NCBI GenBank assembly: GCA_022447365.1
Contig: JAKVBL010000005.1
Coordinates: 248,001-312,000 of the forward strand
DNA from: Oleiphilaceae bacterium
GTDB taxonomy: Bacteria > Pseudomonadota > Gammaproteobacteria > Pseudomonadales > Oleiphilaceae
Direction: 5' to 3'
Length of the DNA stretch: 64,000 nucleotides
The position numbers and the translations under genes were made by a program. The notes beneath the pieces are model-generated. The model did no database searches. It saw only the letters and a program-made list of their open reading frames with translations, and was not told where the DNA came from. Below, one piece after another: positions 18,408-27,177 of the stretch (positions are counted from its first letter, which is position 1; each line of letters opens with the position of its first letter).

Positions 18408-19090
18408 TGGCGCCAAATTCACAAGCTCCAGTTCTTTGTATAGATGGACCAAGCGGTTCTGGTAAAGGGACGATTACACAGTTAATTGCGACTAAGTTAG
18501 GTTGGTCGATTCTCGATAGTGGGGCTTTGTATCGTTTAACCGCCATTGCGGCGCTACGTCAAAATGTCGCTTTAGATGACGAGTCAAGTTTGGCCGCAGT
18601 CGCGGCAGGTCTTGATTGTTCTTTTGAAAGTTCAAAGCCGGGCGAGCCGGTTCGTGTAATGCTTGCAGGAGAGGATGTGACGAGTGAGTTACGTCTTGAG
18701 ACCACGGGCGATAATGCTTCAAAAGTGGCGGTTCTCCCTGAAGTGCGTGCAGCGTTATTGCAGCGCCAGCGCGATTTTCAGCAGCTTCCTGGTCTGGTAG
18801 CTGATGGACGAGATATGGGAACAGTTGTTTTTCCTAACTCTCAATTCAAAATATTCTTAACCGCTTCTGCTCAAGCCAGAGCAGAGCGTCGTTTCCAACA
18901 GTTGAAGGCACAGGGTGAAGATGTTAGAATCGCGACCCTTTTGCAAGAGATCGAAGCGCGTGATGCGCGTGATATGGGTCGTAAAGCCGCGCCGTTAAAG
19001 GCCGCAGACGATGCTATCACGATCGACACGACCGAATATTCGATCGAGCAAGTGTTGGAAAAAGTCCTTTTATTGGTCAATCCAAAGTAA
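18407..19090 (+). CDS. cmk: Cytidylate kinase
   Basis: A 227-residue nucleoside monophosphate kinase that phosphorylates CMP and dCMP. The P-loop GPSGSGKGT is at residues 14-22, DSGALYR (CMP binding) follows near 38, and GRDMGTVVFP near 130 is diagnostic of Cmk. The ATG overlaps the tyrA-aroA stop. Cmk directly before rpsA is a conserved gammaproteobacterial arrangement. Confidence 0.96.
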   Translation: MAPNSQAPVLCIDGPSGSGKGTITQLIATKLGWSILDSGALYRLTAIAALRQNVALDDESSLAAVAAGLDCSFESSKPGEPVRVMLAGEDVTSELRLETTGDNASKVAVLPEVRAALLQRQRDFQQLPGLVADGRDMGTVVFPNSQFKIFLTASAQARAERRFQQLKAQGEDVRIATLLQEIEARDARDMGRKAAPLKAADDAITIDTTEYSIEQVLEKVLLLVNPK

Positions 19091-19214
19091 GATTTTTCCT
19101 CTAAAAATAGTTTTAATGCTTATGGCAATGAAAAACCGGCCAGAGGTTTGTCATGAGCGTATGTAAATAGACCGTATTAACTGGTGGTACGGAGAATCAT
19201 ATACAGGAAATGTA

Positions 19215-20891
19215 ATGAGCGAGAGCTTTGCAGATTTATTTGAAGAGAGCCTAAAAGAGATCGATATGACCCCAGGGTCGATCGTTAAAGGCGTGGTTGT
19301 AGACATCGATAGCGATTGGGTTACAGTTAACGCAGGCTTGAAATCAGAGGGCGTTATCCCTCTTTCACAGTTCGTAAACGAAGCTGGTGAAGTTGAACTA
19401 GCAGTTGGTGACACTGTTGACGTAGCACTTGATGCTGTAGAAAACGGCTTTGGCGAAACGCAACTTTCACGTGAGAAAGCGAAGCGTGCTGAAGCATGGA
19501 AAGATCTTGAGAAAGCATTCGAAGCTGAAGAGATCGTTAAAGGTATCATCAACGGTAAAGTTAAAGGCGGCTTTACTGTTGACCTTAAATCTGTTCGTGC
19601 ATTCCTACCTGGTTCTCTAGTTGACGTTCGTCCAGTTCGTGACACATTGCACCTTGAAGGCAAAGAGCTTGAGTTTAAAGTTATCAAGCTTGACCAAAAG
19701 CGTAACAACGTTGTTGTTTCTCGCCGTGCAGTACTTGAAGCTGAAAATTCAGCAGAGCGTGATGCTCTTCTTGAGTCAATGGCTGAAGGTATGGAAGTTA
19801 AAGGTATCGTTAAGAACCTTACAGACTACGGTGCGTTCGTAGATCTTGGTGGTGTTGACGGTCTTCTTCACATTACAGATATGGCTTGGAAGCGCATTAA
19901 GCACCCGAGCGAGATTGTAAATGTTGGTGACGAAATCAACGTTAAAGTTCTTAAGTTCGACCGTGAGCGCAACCGTGTTTCTCTAGGTCTTAAGCAGTTG
20001 GGTGAAGATCCATGGGTATCAATCAAAGAGCGCTATCCAGAGAACACTCGTGTTACTGCACGTGTTACTAACCTTACTGATTACGGCTGCTTCGCAGAAA
20101 TCGAAGAAGGTGTTGAAGGTCTTGTTCACGTTTCAGAAATGGATTGGACTAACAAGAACATTCACCCATCTAAAGTTGTTCAATTGGGCGACGAAGTTGA
20201 GGTTATGGTTCTTGATATCGACGAAGAGCGTCGTCGTATCTCTCTAGGTATCAAACAGTGCCACGCTAACCCATGGGAAGAGTTCTCAGGTAACTTCAAC
20301 AAGGGTGATAAGATCAGCGGTAAGATCAAGTCTATCACTGATTTCGGTATCTTCATCGGTCTTGACGGTGGTATCGACGGTCTAGTTCACTTGTCAGATA
20401 TCTCTTGGCAGGAACAAGGCGAAGAAGCTGTTCGTAACTACAAGAAAGGCGACGAAATCGAAACTGTTATCCTTTCTGTAGACCCAGAGCGTGAGCGTAT
20501 CTCTCTTGGTGTTAAGCAGCTTGATAGCGATCCATTCGCAGAATACGTTCAAGCGAACGACAAAGGCACTATCGTTACAGGTACTGTTAAGTCTGTAGAC
20601 GCGAAAGCAGCAGTTGTAGAACTTGCAGCAGACGTTGAAGCAACTTTGAAAGCATCTGAAATGAGCCAAGATCGTGTTGAAGATTTGACGACTCAGCTTA
20701 AAGAAGGCGACGAAGTAGAAGCGAAAATTATTAACGTTGATCGTAAGAATCGCGTGATCAACTTGTCTGTTAAGTCGAAAGACATTGACGATGAGAAGCA
20801 AGCGATGAAAGAAGTTCGTGAGAAGCAGATTGAATCAGCTGGTCCAACTACGATCGGTGATTTGATCAAAGAGCAGATGCAAAACCAGTAA
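19215..20891 (+). CDS. rpsA: 30S ribosomal protein S1
   Basis: A 558-residue protein with six S1 (OB-fold) domains. The last four are the clearest, with repeated [29 protein letters not shown] and [15 protein letters not shown] elements and RISLG ends. It binds mRNA on the 30S subunit and is needed for translation of structured or weak-SD messages. AGGA precedes the ATG. The coding sequence looks enriched in codons expected of a highly expressed gene (GTT, CTT, CGT). A good terminator follows 22 bases after the stop. Confidence 0.98.
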   Translation: MSESFADLFEESLKEIDMTPGSIVKGVVVDIDSDWVTVNAGLKSEGVIPLSQFVNEAGEVELAVGDTVDVALDAVENGFGETQLSREKAKRAEAWKDLEKAFEAEEIVKGIINGKVKGGFTVDLKSVRAFLPGSLVDVRPVRDTLHLEGKELEFKVIKLDQKRNNVVVSRRAVLEAENSAERDALLESMAEGMEVKGIVKNLTDYGAFVDLGGVDGLLHITDMAWKRIKHPSEIVNVGDEINVKVLKFDRERNRVSLGLKQLGEDPWVSIKERYPENTRVTARVTNLTDYGCFAEIEEGVEGLVHVSEMDWTNKNIHPSKVVQLGDEVEVMVLDIDEERRRISLGIKQCHANPWEEFSGNFNKGDKISGKIKSITDFGIFIGLDGGIDGLVHLSDISWQEQGEEAVRNYKKGDEIETVILSVDPERERISLGVKQLDSDPFAEYVQANDKGTIVTGTVKSVDAKAAVVELAADVEATLKASEMSQDRVEDLTTQLKEGDEVEAKIINVDRKNRVINLSVKSKDIDDEKQAMKEVREKQIESAGPTTIGDLIKEQMQNQ

Positions 20892-20913
20892 CTGCTTGTT
20901 AAATAATATAAAA

Positions 20914-20939
20914 AACGGGCCTTGTGCCCGTTTTTTTTT
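20914..20939 (+). terminator. Terminator of rpsA
   Basis: A stem AACGGGC / GCCCGTT with a five-base loop is followed by an uninterrupted run of T. It separates rpsA from ihfB, which must therefore use its own promoter in the following 60 bases. Confidence 0.93.
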
Positions 20940-20995
20940 GTTTTTTGTTTTTCCTTGTCTAAACTGAGAATGACGTTGTTTATTAAGGAAAATCA

Positions 20996-21292
20996 ATGAC
21001 TAAGTCGGAATTGGTAGAAATTATCGCCGCAAAGCAAACTCAGTTGTCTGTCAAGGATGTAGAGTTAGCGGTAAAAACAATAATAGATTTGATGTCCGAG
21101 ACGCTCGCAGAAGGGCAGCGTATTGAAATTCGTGGCTTTGGTAGCTTTTCGCTTCACTATCGTTCTCCACGCGTTGGCAGAAACCCGAAAACTGGTGAGT
21201 CCGTTACGCTTGAAGCAAAGCATGTTCCGCATTTTAAGCCTGGTAAAGAGCTGCGTGACATCGTAAATGATAGCCTTAAGCATGGTTATTGA
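20996..21292 (+). CDS. ihfB: Integration host factor subunit beta
   Basis: A 98-residue HU/IHF-family DNA-bending protein. Family signature [24 protein letters not shown] runs from residue 44 to 67, including the intercalating proline loop (NPKTG) typical of IHF rather than HU. With IhfA it makes sharp bends in recombination and sigma-54 transcription. AAGGA lies before the ATG. The position after rpsA and before lapA is conserved. Confidence 0.95.
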   Translation: MTKSELVEIIAAKQTQLSVKDVELAVKTIIDLMSETLAEGQRIEIRGFGSFSLHYRSPRVGRNPKTGESVTLEAKHVPHFKPGKELRDIVNDSLKHGY

Positions 21293-21309
21293 AGGTCGAG
21301 CTACGCATC

Positions 21310-21573
21310 ATGTCTAAGCTAGTTTTGCTCATTGAAGTAATATTGCTCGCGGCACTCGTCGCTTTAGGTGTTGCGTTTGCCTTATCTAATAGTGAACGCT
21401 TGAGCGTCGATTACTTGATAGGCAATATCGATGTCAGTGCTGGTGTTGCACTGCTAATTATGTTTTCCCTTGGTGGCGTGTTTGGGTATCTCGTGAGATT
21501 ACCAAGTAACATTGCAATCAAGAGCAGATTGCTAAAGGTTGAACGCGAGCTTCAACGCACTAAGCAGGCTTAA
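21310..21573 (+). CDS. lapA: LapA-domain inner-membrane protein
   Basis: An 87-residue protein with two transmembrane helices (about 3-25 and 42-64) and a basic, coiled C-terminal tail (KSRLLKVERELQRTKQ). It belongs to the lipopolysaccharide assembly protein A family (DUF1049). I use the ATG at 21310; a TTG at 21289 would add seven residues and overlap ihfB. In E. coli LapA works with LapB to control LpxC turnover, and lapB follows directly. Here lapB is absent and 163 bases of non-coding sequence lead to pyrF. Confidence 0.85.
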   Translation: MSKLVLLIEVILLAALVALGVAFALSNSERLSVDYLIGNIDVSAGVALLIMFSLGGVFGYLVRLPSNIAIKSRLLKVERELQRTKQA

Positions 21574-21683
21574 AACTGAGTTTTATTTTTCTTAGAACGC
21601 TTATTTATTGTCGAAGTTTTTGATCTTCGATAGACTTCCTCCCGCCCAATTTTCGTTTTATCACCCTGTCACTTTCTAGCGGT

Positions 21684-21689
21684 TATAAT
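21684..21689 (+). promoter_or_regulatory. Probable -10 element for pyrF
   Basis: A consensus TATAAT lies 48 bases before the pyrF ATG inside the lapA-pyrF gap; the -35 match is poor. It suggests that pyrF is transcribed independently of lapA. Confidence 0.45.
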
Positions 21690-21736
21690 CCTCTCGATAT
21701 CAATGACAGTTCAATATTTTCTATAGTGTGTTTTTT

Positions 21737-22444
21737 ATGACTAATGCAAATGTAAGTTCGCCTATCTTGGTCGCTCTTGATTTTCCTTCAAAAGAGTCTG
21801 CGATTGAATTGGCGCAGCAGCTAGACCCAAAACTATGTCGTGTGAAGGTTGGGAAAGAGTTGTATACCCGATGCGGTCCGCAAGTGGTTGAAGACTTACA
21901 TCGTCTAGGCTTTGATGTATTTTTAGATTTGAAGTTTCATGATATTCCAAATACCACGGCTCAAGCGGTTGGAGTTGCGGCAGATATGGGCGTATGGATG
22001 GTAAATGTGCATGCGAGCGGTGGCCAAAGAATGATGGAAGCATGCGCTGAGAAGTTGAGTGCCTATTCAAGTCGCCCTTTATTGATTGGCGTGACTGTAC
22101 TGACAAGTATGGAGCAAGCGGATCTTGCCGGCGTAGGGATAGATGTTCCGCCGCTAGAGCAGGTTATGCGTTTGGCATCTTTAACGAAAGACTCTGGTCT
22201 CGATGGCGTGGTATGTTCATCTCAAGAAGCGAGTCAGTTAAAGCAGTCGTTAGGTTCTGAGTTTAAGTTAGTCACGCCAGGGATTCGTCCTGCAACGGCT
22301 GATAAAGGCGATCAGAAGCGTATTATGACTCCTCAGCAAGCGTTAGAAGCGGGCTCTGATTACTTAGTGATAGGTAGGCCTATTACGCAAGCTCAATCGC
22401 CATTAGAGGCTTTAGAGAGCATCTTGGCGTCGATTCAGGCGTAA
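21737..22444 (+). CDS. pyrF: Orotidine 5'-phosphate decarboxylase
   Basis: A 235-residue TIM-barrel enzyme catalysing the last step of UMP synthesis. The signature [10 protein letters not shown] near residue 60 holds the catalytic Asp-Lys pair. VALDFPSKE near the start, VTPGIRP near 180 and [11 protein letters not shown] near 205 build the phosphate site. I choose the ATG at 21737 over an in-frame GTG three codons upstream. Length is normal. Confidence 0.96.
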   Translation: MTNANVSSPILVALDFPSKESAIELAQQLDPKLCRVKVGKELYTRCGPQVVEDLHRLGFDVFLDLKFHDIPNTTAQAVGVAADMGVWMVNVHASGGQRMMEACAEKLSAYSSRPLLIGVTVLTSMEQADLAGVGIDVPPLEQVMRLASLTKDSGLDGVVCSSQEASQLKQSLGSEFKLVTPGIRPATADKGDQKRIMTPQQALEAGSDYLVIGRPITQAQSPLEALESILASIQA

Positions 22445-22449
22445 TACTA

Positions 22450-22929
22450 ATGGAAGAAATCGTTTACTATCTTGAGATGCATACACCGCCTGCTTATGTA
22501 ATGACCACTGCAGATAGCGAATATGTATTGGAAGAAGTAAAACATAACCAAGCACCGTTCAATCAATTCCTGTATTCGTTTGTAGGAAAGGCGTGGGATT
22601 GGACTGATCGCTTGGTTTGGACAGATCAACAATGGTTTGATTTGGTGAATGACCCAAATCTTCGTACTTGGGTGGCCTATAGAGACGGTGCGATTCTAGG
22701 TTACTTTGAGCTGCGCAAAGACGGTAGCAACGTTGAACTATTGTATTTTGGATTAAGTCCTGACTTTATAGGTAAGGGATTTGGGACTGCTTTTCTAGAA
22801 GATGCAGTACGACAGGCTTGGTCCTGGGATGGTGTCGAGCGCGTATGGGTTCATACTTGTAATTTCGATCACCCTGCTGCGCTAGACAACTATAAACGCC
22901 GTGGGTTCGTTCACTATAAAACGGTGTAA
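22450..22929 (+). CDS. GNAT-family N-acetyltransferase
   Basis: A 159-residue protein with the acetyl-CoA fold. Motif A reads SPDFIGKGFGTAFLEDAVRQAW (within residues 99-121), followed by VWVHTCNFDHPAALDNYKRRGF, the usual end of the GNAT core. The substrate is unknown. It lies five bases after pyrF, so it may be co-transcribed, and is convergent with a DnaJ-related gene four bases away. Confidence 0.85.
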   Translation: MEEIVYYLEMHTPPAYVMTTADSEYVLEEVKHNQAPFNQFLYSFVGKAWDWTDRLVWTDQQWFDLVNDPNLRTWVAYRDGAILGYFELRKDGSNVELLYFGLSPDFIGKGFGTAFLEDAVRQAWSWDGVERVWVHTCNFDHPAALDNYKRRGFVHYKTV

Positions 22930-22932
22930 GGC

Positions 22933-23511
22933 CTAGAGCGTGGTTCTTTTTAAAAGCTCATCTTTTGCTTTGCTGAGCTCTTTGAATTTTTGCTCGTCCC
23001 CACCTTTGTCGGGATGCATTGTTTGTGCTTTTTTCTTAAAGGCTCGTTTTATATCGGCGTAGCTTGCGCCGATCTCCAAACCTAATGCTTGATAAGCTTC
23101 TTCCGATTGATCAGGGTTATTAAAACGTTGCCAGAAGCCGTTTAGTAATAATGAGATTTCTTCCTTTGTCATATCGAAATAATTATCTTGATCAAGATAG
23201 TACGTACCTAATAAATCGCTGTTACTTACACTTGTTTCGTTATGAGTGATGTAAGGAAATTTTTGGATATTGATTATTCCAATCTCAAGATGAGCGCTTT
23301 TATTTTTGGCCCATTTTGATTTAAGCGAATAAAGTGCGTGACGAATTAAAAAATGCGTTTTGAATAAGCTGAGTGCTTGATTGAGCTCCATATTTGGTAG
23401 CTCGAGATCATTGCTGTCTTTGAGGTATTTTATTAGGTCGTATTCTCGCCACTCACTTTTCATCGTGAAAGCTTTTTCGATAGCGGAGGTGACAGAGCTG
23501 AAGATATCCAT
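22933..23511 (-). CDS. DnaJ-related protein with C-terminal J domain
   Basis: A 192-residue protein. Residues 1-125 match what I know of the DNAJ-related N-terminal domain of gammaproteobacteria. The C-terminal 55 residues are a J domain with the HPD motif (MHPDKGGDEQKF) that stimulates Hsp70 ATPase. No membrane segment or zinc centre is seen. It probably acts as a DnaK co-chaperone with an unknown client. Confidence 0.8.
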   Translation of the reverse strand: MDIFSSVTSAIEKAFTMKSEWREYDLIKYLKDSNDLELPNMELNQALSLFKTHFLIRHALYSLKSKWAKNKSAHLEIGIINIQKFPYITHNETSVSNSDLLGTYYLDQDNYFDMTKEEISLLLNGFWQRFNNPDQSEEAYQALGLEIGASYADIKRAFKKKAQTMHPDKGGDEQKFKELSKAKDELLKRTTL

Positions 23512-23566
23512 TTCTTCAGCCTAGCTTAGTGCGTTTAGTTTGTCCTGTGCCTAATGATTAAGCTTG

Positions 23567-25192
23567 CTACATGGTGTAGTAGATTGGCGCGCCAGGTCCA
23601 ACGGGGAATCCCATAATAAATACCCAGAAGTAGAAGAACAGGCTCCATGCAGTAATAAATACAACTGAGTAGGGGAGCATCATCGATATGAGGGTACCGA
23701 TTCCGAGGTCTTTTTTGTATTTCTCGGCAACTGCGAGTATTAGCCCGAAGTAGCTCATCATTGGTGTAATAATATTGGTTGTCGAGTCACCGATACGATA
23801 CGCCGCTTGAATAACCTCTGGTGAATAGCCAACTAACATTAACATCGGGATGAATATAGGCGCCGTGACTGCCCATTGAGCCGATGCTGAACCTAGTGAC
23901 AGGTTGATTAGCCCGCATACGCCAATAAAGAAGAAGAATAGAATTGGTCCGGTTAAACCTAAGCTTTCTAAGGTCTGTGCACCGAGCACGGCCAAGATCG
24001 CGCCTAGATTAGTCCACTTAAAGAAGGCAACGAATTGCGCCGCGAAGAAAACAAGAACGATATATGCGCCCATTGTGTTCATAGCATGATTCATGGCGTG
24101 AACGACATCAGTCGAGTTGGTAATCGATTTAACGACCTTGCCGTACACTAAGCCCGCTAAGGCAAAGTAAATGAATATGAATGCTAAGATCGATTTTAAG
24201 AATGGAGACCCTGCAACAAGTCCTGTTTCAGGATGGCGTAATATTCCATTTTCTGGAACGATCGTAGAAGCCAAAACGCCCGCAAAGATGAGCGTATAAA
24301 TACCGACGACTCTCAGACCTTTGCGCTCAATATCGGTTACGGCATGTGAATTCATCTCTTGCTCGAGTTCTTCGACGTGTTCAGGTGATGCATCATCTTT
24401 GTTATACGGACCTAATTGAGGCTCCACGATGTACTCAGTAATCAGCATGCCGAGAATAGAAATGACAAAGGTCGAGGCCATCATGAAGTACCAATTGGCC
24501 TCAGCCCCAACCGTATAACTCGGGTCAATAAGTTGGGCTGCTTTCTCTGAGATGCCTGATAGAAGTGGGTCAACTGTTCCAATTAAAAGGTTCGCGCTAT
24601 AGCCGCCTGATACACCCGCAAACGCGGCAGCAAGACCGGCTAGGGGGTGGCGACCAAGCGATGCGAAGATCATTGCAGAAAGAGGAATTAATACCACATA
24701 ACCAAGCTCAGCGGCTGTGTTCGAAACGATGCCAGCTAGTACAACAGTGAATGTCACAAGCTTTTTGGGCGCACCCATTACCAAGTTACGCATTGCTGCC
24801 GAAATGACGCCTGATCGCTCTGCTATCCCTACACCTAGCAGGGCAACTAACACGGTTCCGAGTGGGGTGAATCCTGTAAAGTTCTTAACGAGCTGCGTGA
24901 GGATTTGCTGAAGACCTTCAATATTGAACAGGCTGACGACTTCAATCATTCCTGAAGGAGATCTACCACGGCTACCCTCAGGCCGTGGATCTACCACAGC
25001 AAGTTCAAAATACCCAGCGACGCCGCTAATAACGATGATTAGAGCGCATAGTATGGCGAACAAAATAACGGGGTGTGGGAGTAAATTTCCAAGGAATTCA
25101 ACCGTATCGAGAAAGCGTGTGATGAAATTTTTACTACCACTACTTTGATCGTTATTAGGCGTTTGTGGTGATTGGGTATGATCAGTCGACAT
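23567..25192 (-). CDS. AbgT-family transporter
   Basis: A 541-residue membrane protein with about a dozen hydrophobic segments and the AbgT family layout. Landmarks are HPVILFAILCALIIV near 40, GTVLVALLGVGIAERSG near 115 and the re-entrant DSTTNIITPMM near 450. The start is the ATG at 25192 behind AAGGGGGAG; an upstream in-frame start adds 30 unconvincing residues. AbgT imports p-aminobenzoyl-glutamate, and relatives such as MtrF export sulfonamides or p-aminobenzoate. The gene is divergent from ttcA. Confidence 0.88.
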   Translation of the reverse strand: MSTDHTQSPQTPNNDQSSGSKNFITRFLDTVEFLGNLLPHPVILFAILCALIIVISGVAGYFELAVVDPRPEGSRGRSPSGMIEVVSLFNIEGLQQILTQLVKNFTGFTPLGTVLVALLGVGIAERSGVISAAMRNLVMGAPKKLVTFTVVLAGIVSNTAAELGYVVLIPLSAMIFASLGRHPLAGLAAAFAGVSGGYSANLLIGTVDPLLSGISEKAAQLIDPSYTVGAEANWYFMMASTFVISILGMLITEYIVEPQLGPYNKDDASPEHVEELEQEMNSHAVTDIERKGLRVVGIYTLIFAGVLASTIVPENGILRHPETGLVAGSPFLKSILAFIFIYFALAGLVYGKVVKSITNSTDVVHAMNHAMNTMGAYIVLVFFAAQFVAFFKWTNLGAILAVLGAQTLESLGLTGPILFFFFIGVCGLINLSLGSASAQWAVTAPIFIPMLMLVGYSPEVIQAAYRIGDSTTNIITPMMSYFGLILAVAEKYKKDLGIGTLISMMLPYSVVFITAWSLFFYFWVFIMGFPVGPGAPIYYTM

Positions 25193-25378
25193 GGTGCTCC
25201 CCCTTAAAATCTTTCCGGAGTATAGCTGTTGTTTTATTTGGTGCTTTTTTAAACAGAAAGGGAGCTGTTTTTTTTGTTTCAAGCTTTACCTTTGCTTACT
25301 TACTCGGTCAGTTTTCATTTATACTTCGCGCCGACTGAATCATGTAGCATCGAGTATTTGCTCGTCATCGGAGTAGAA

Positions 25379-26284
25379 ATGAAGTCCTTAGAAGGGTCAG
25401 ACAAGTATGAATTCAACAAGCTTCAAAAACGCTTGCGTGCCGGAATGGGTAAAGCAATCGTTGACTTCAACATGATTGAAAGTGGGGATAGGGTCATGGT
25501 CTGTCTGTCCGGAGGAAAAGACAGTTATACAATGCTAACTATTCTGATGAGCTTACAAAAGAGTGCTCCGATTGATTTTGACCTTGTCGCCGTAAATTTG
25601 GATCAAAAACAACCGGGTTTTCCAGAACATGTGTTACCTGAATATTTAGAATCCTTAGGTATTGAATACTATGTTGTGGATCGCGACACATATTCTGTTG
25701 TGAAGTCTAAGATCCCAGAAGGTAAAACAACCTGTGGTCTATGCTCACGGCTTCGTCGCGGGACCTTGTATTCATTCGCAGAGGACATTAAGGCGACTAA
25801 GATTGCATTAGGACACCACAAGGACGATATCGTCGAAACATTATTTTTGAATATGTTTCATGGCTCGAAGTTCTCTGCAATGCCGCCTAAATTGTTGTCT
25901 GATGATGGGCGAAATATCGTTATAAGACCTCTGGCCTATTGTCGCGAGAAAGATATTCTTAAATTTGCAGATATTATGGAATATCCGATTATTCCGTGTA
26001 ATTTGTGTGGCTCTCAAGAAAACTTACAACGTCAGAATATCAAAGCGATGTTGCAAGCGTGGGAGAAGGAGTATCCCTCTCGTATTGAGGCGATATTTAG
26101 CTCTTTGCAAAATGTTGCACCGTCACAGCTTGCAGACAGAAATTTATTCGATTTTGAAACGCTCAAAATTGATCGCACCGAAGCGCGTAAACCATATGAA
26201 TTTGGGGCTGAGCAAACGATTTCTTCCTCCAACCCGAGTCAAGATGAAAGCATCGTACAGGTCATCGAAATTTATCAGCCATGA
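25379..26284 (+). CDS. ttcA: tRNA 2-thiocytidine(32) synthetase
   Basis: A 301-residue ATP-dependent enzyme that thiolates C32 of certain tRNAs. The PP-loop SGGKDS is at residues 44-49. Cluster cysteines are CGLC (119-122) and Cys in PCNLCGS near 209. I take the ATG at 25379 ([10 protein letters not shown]) with GGAG upstream; the longer frame from 25274 adds 35 residues in the divergent promoter. In several proteobacteria ttcA sits near the FNR regulon, and here it ends two bases from the cbb3 assembly genes on the opposite strand. Confidence 0.95.
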   Translation: MKSLEGSDKYEFNKLQKRLRAGMGKAIVDFNMIESGDRVMVCLSGGKDSYTMLTILMSLQKSAPIDFDLVAVNLDQKQPGFPEHVLPEYLESLGIEYYVVDRDTYSVVKSKIPEGKTTCGLCSRLRRGTLYSFAEDIKATKIALGHHKDDIVETLFLNMFHGSKFSAMPPKLLSDDGRNIVIRPLAYCREKDILKFADIMEYPIIPCNLCGSQENLQRQNIKAMLQAWEKEYPSRIEAIFSSLQNVAPSQLADRNLFDFETLKIDRTEARKPYEFGAEQTISSSNPSQDESIVQVIEIYQP

Positions 26285-26286
26285 TT

Positions 26287-26898
26287 TTAAAAACTAGAAA
26301 CTAACGACCAGGCGCCGAAGCAGATAAGAGTCATGCCAGCACTTTTTCTAAACCACTGACTATTTAAAATCGCAGATAACCGTTGGCCTGCTACCGAGAC
26401 GCCCAGCATGCTAGGTAAGGTCCCTAAACCAAAGGCAAGCATTGTCATTGCTGAGCCAGAGAGCGTTCCTTGGGTGCTCGCGTAAATCAGTCCAGAATAT
26501 ACCAATCCGCATGGTAGCCAGCCCCATACAGCGCCAAGCGCTATCGCTGCCCTATGAGACTGAGGCCGTAAAAATCGACTGCCAATCGGTCTAAGTTTTT
26601 GCCATAAAATGGCACCAAGCTTCTCAGTAAAAAGTAGAGCATTGAGCCATCCAGTTAGATATAAGCCCATTAGGATCAGCATGATTGCTGCCGCAATACG
26701 CAAAAGCATCAGTGCACCGAGATATTCAGAGAACCAAAATCCTAGCGCACCGACTAGTAAGCCAGCGAAGGTATATGAGCTTAATCGTCCGAGATGATAG
26801 CTATAAACATAATTATGCTGGGGGGTATTGAGCCCAAGCGCAGACGCGAGTCCACCGCACATCCCAAGGCAATGGCCTGAACCTAATAGTCCAAGCAA
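26287..26898 (-). CDS. TauE/SafE-DsbD_2-like membrane protein of the cbb3 cluster
   Basis: A protein of about 203 residues with roughly six transmembrane helices and the motif GSGHCLGMCGG at the N-terminus, plus WGWLPCGLVYSGL in the middle. Both motifs carry cysteines typical of the UreH/DsbD_2-like family found after ccoS in many proteobacteria and linked to metal or thiol handling for cbb3 assembly. The TTG at 26898 would cut the first helix. The frame stays open to an AAGGA at 26942-26938, and the codon at the right spacing is ATC (26928), giving an N-terminus IEYTILLSAF. The true start is therefore uncertain and possibly non-canonical. Confidence 0.75.
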   Translation of the reverse strand: MLGLLGSGHCLGMCGGLASALGLNTPQHNYVYSYHLGRLSSYTFAGLLVGALGFWFSEYLGALMLLRIAAAIMLILMGLYLTGWLNALLFTEKLGAILWQKLRPIGSRFLRPQSHRAAIALGAVWGWLPCGLVYSGLIYASTQGTLSGSAMTMLAFGLGTLPSMLGVSVAGQRLSAILNSQWFRKSAGMTLICFGAWSLVSSF

Positions 26899-26930
26899 GA
26901 ATGCACTTAGCAGGATGGTATATTCGATGG

Positions 26931-27149
26931 CTATACGTCCTTTTCTTGGTTGTGTTGAGGTACCTTGCTTTGCTGTTTTGGCTTGTCGTCTGGACCAGGA
27001 ATCATATGCTCATCATCATCAAACAAGATGCTATGGCCAGGGCCCTCAAGGTCATCATACTGTCCATTTTTAATTGCCCAGCCAAATAGCCAGATAGCGA
27101 TCGTCACAAGCATTAAAGAAACAGGGATGAGTATGTAAAGAATTTCCAT
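26931..27149 (-). CDS. ccoS: cbb3 oxidase assembly protein CcoS
   Basis: A 72-residue protein with one N-terminal transmembrane helix (about 3-25), then AIKNGQYDDLEGPGHSILFDD, the CcoS signature, and a polar tail. CcoS is needed for haem b and copper insertion into CcoN in Rhodobacter. It lies 28 bases after ccoI. Confidence 0.93.
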   Translation of the reverse strand: MEILYILIPVSLMLVTIAIWLFGWAIKNGQYDDLEGPGHSILFDDDEHMIPGPDDKPKQQSKVPQHNQEKDV

Positions 27150-27177
27150 AACAATTTATTCAGCACTAAGTGAGATG

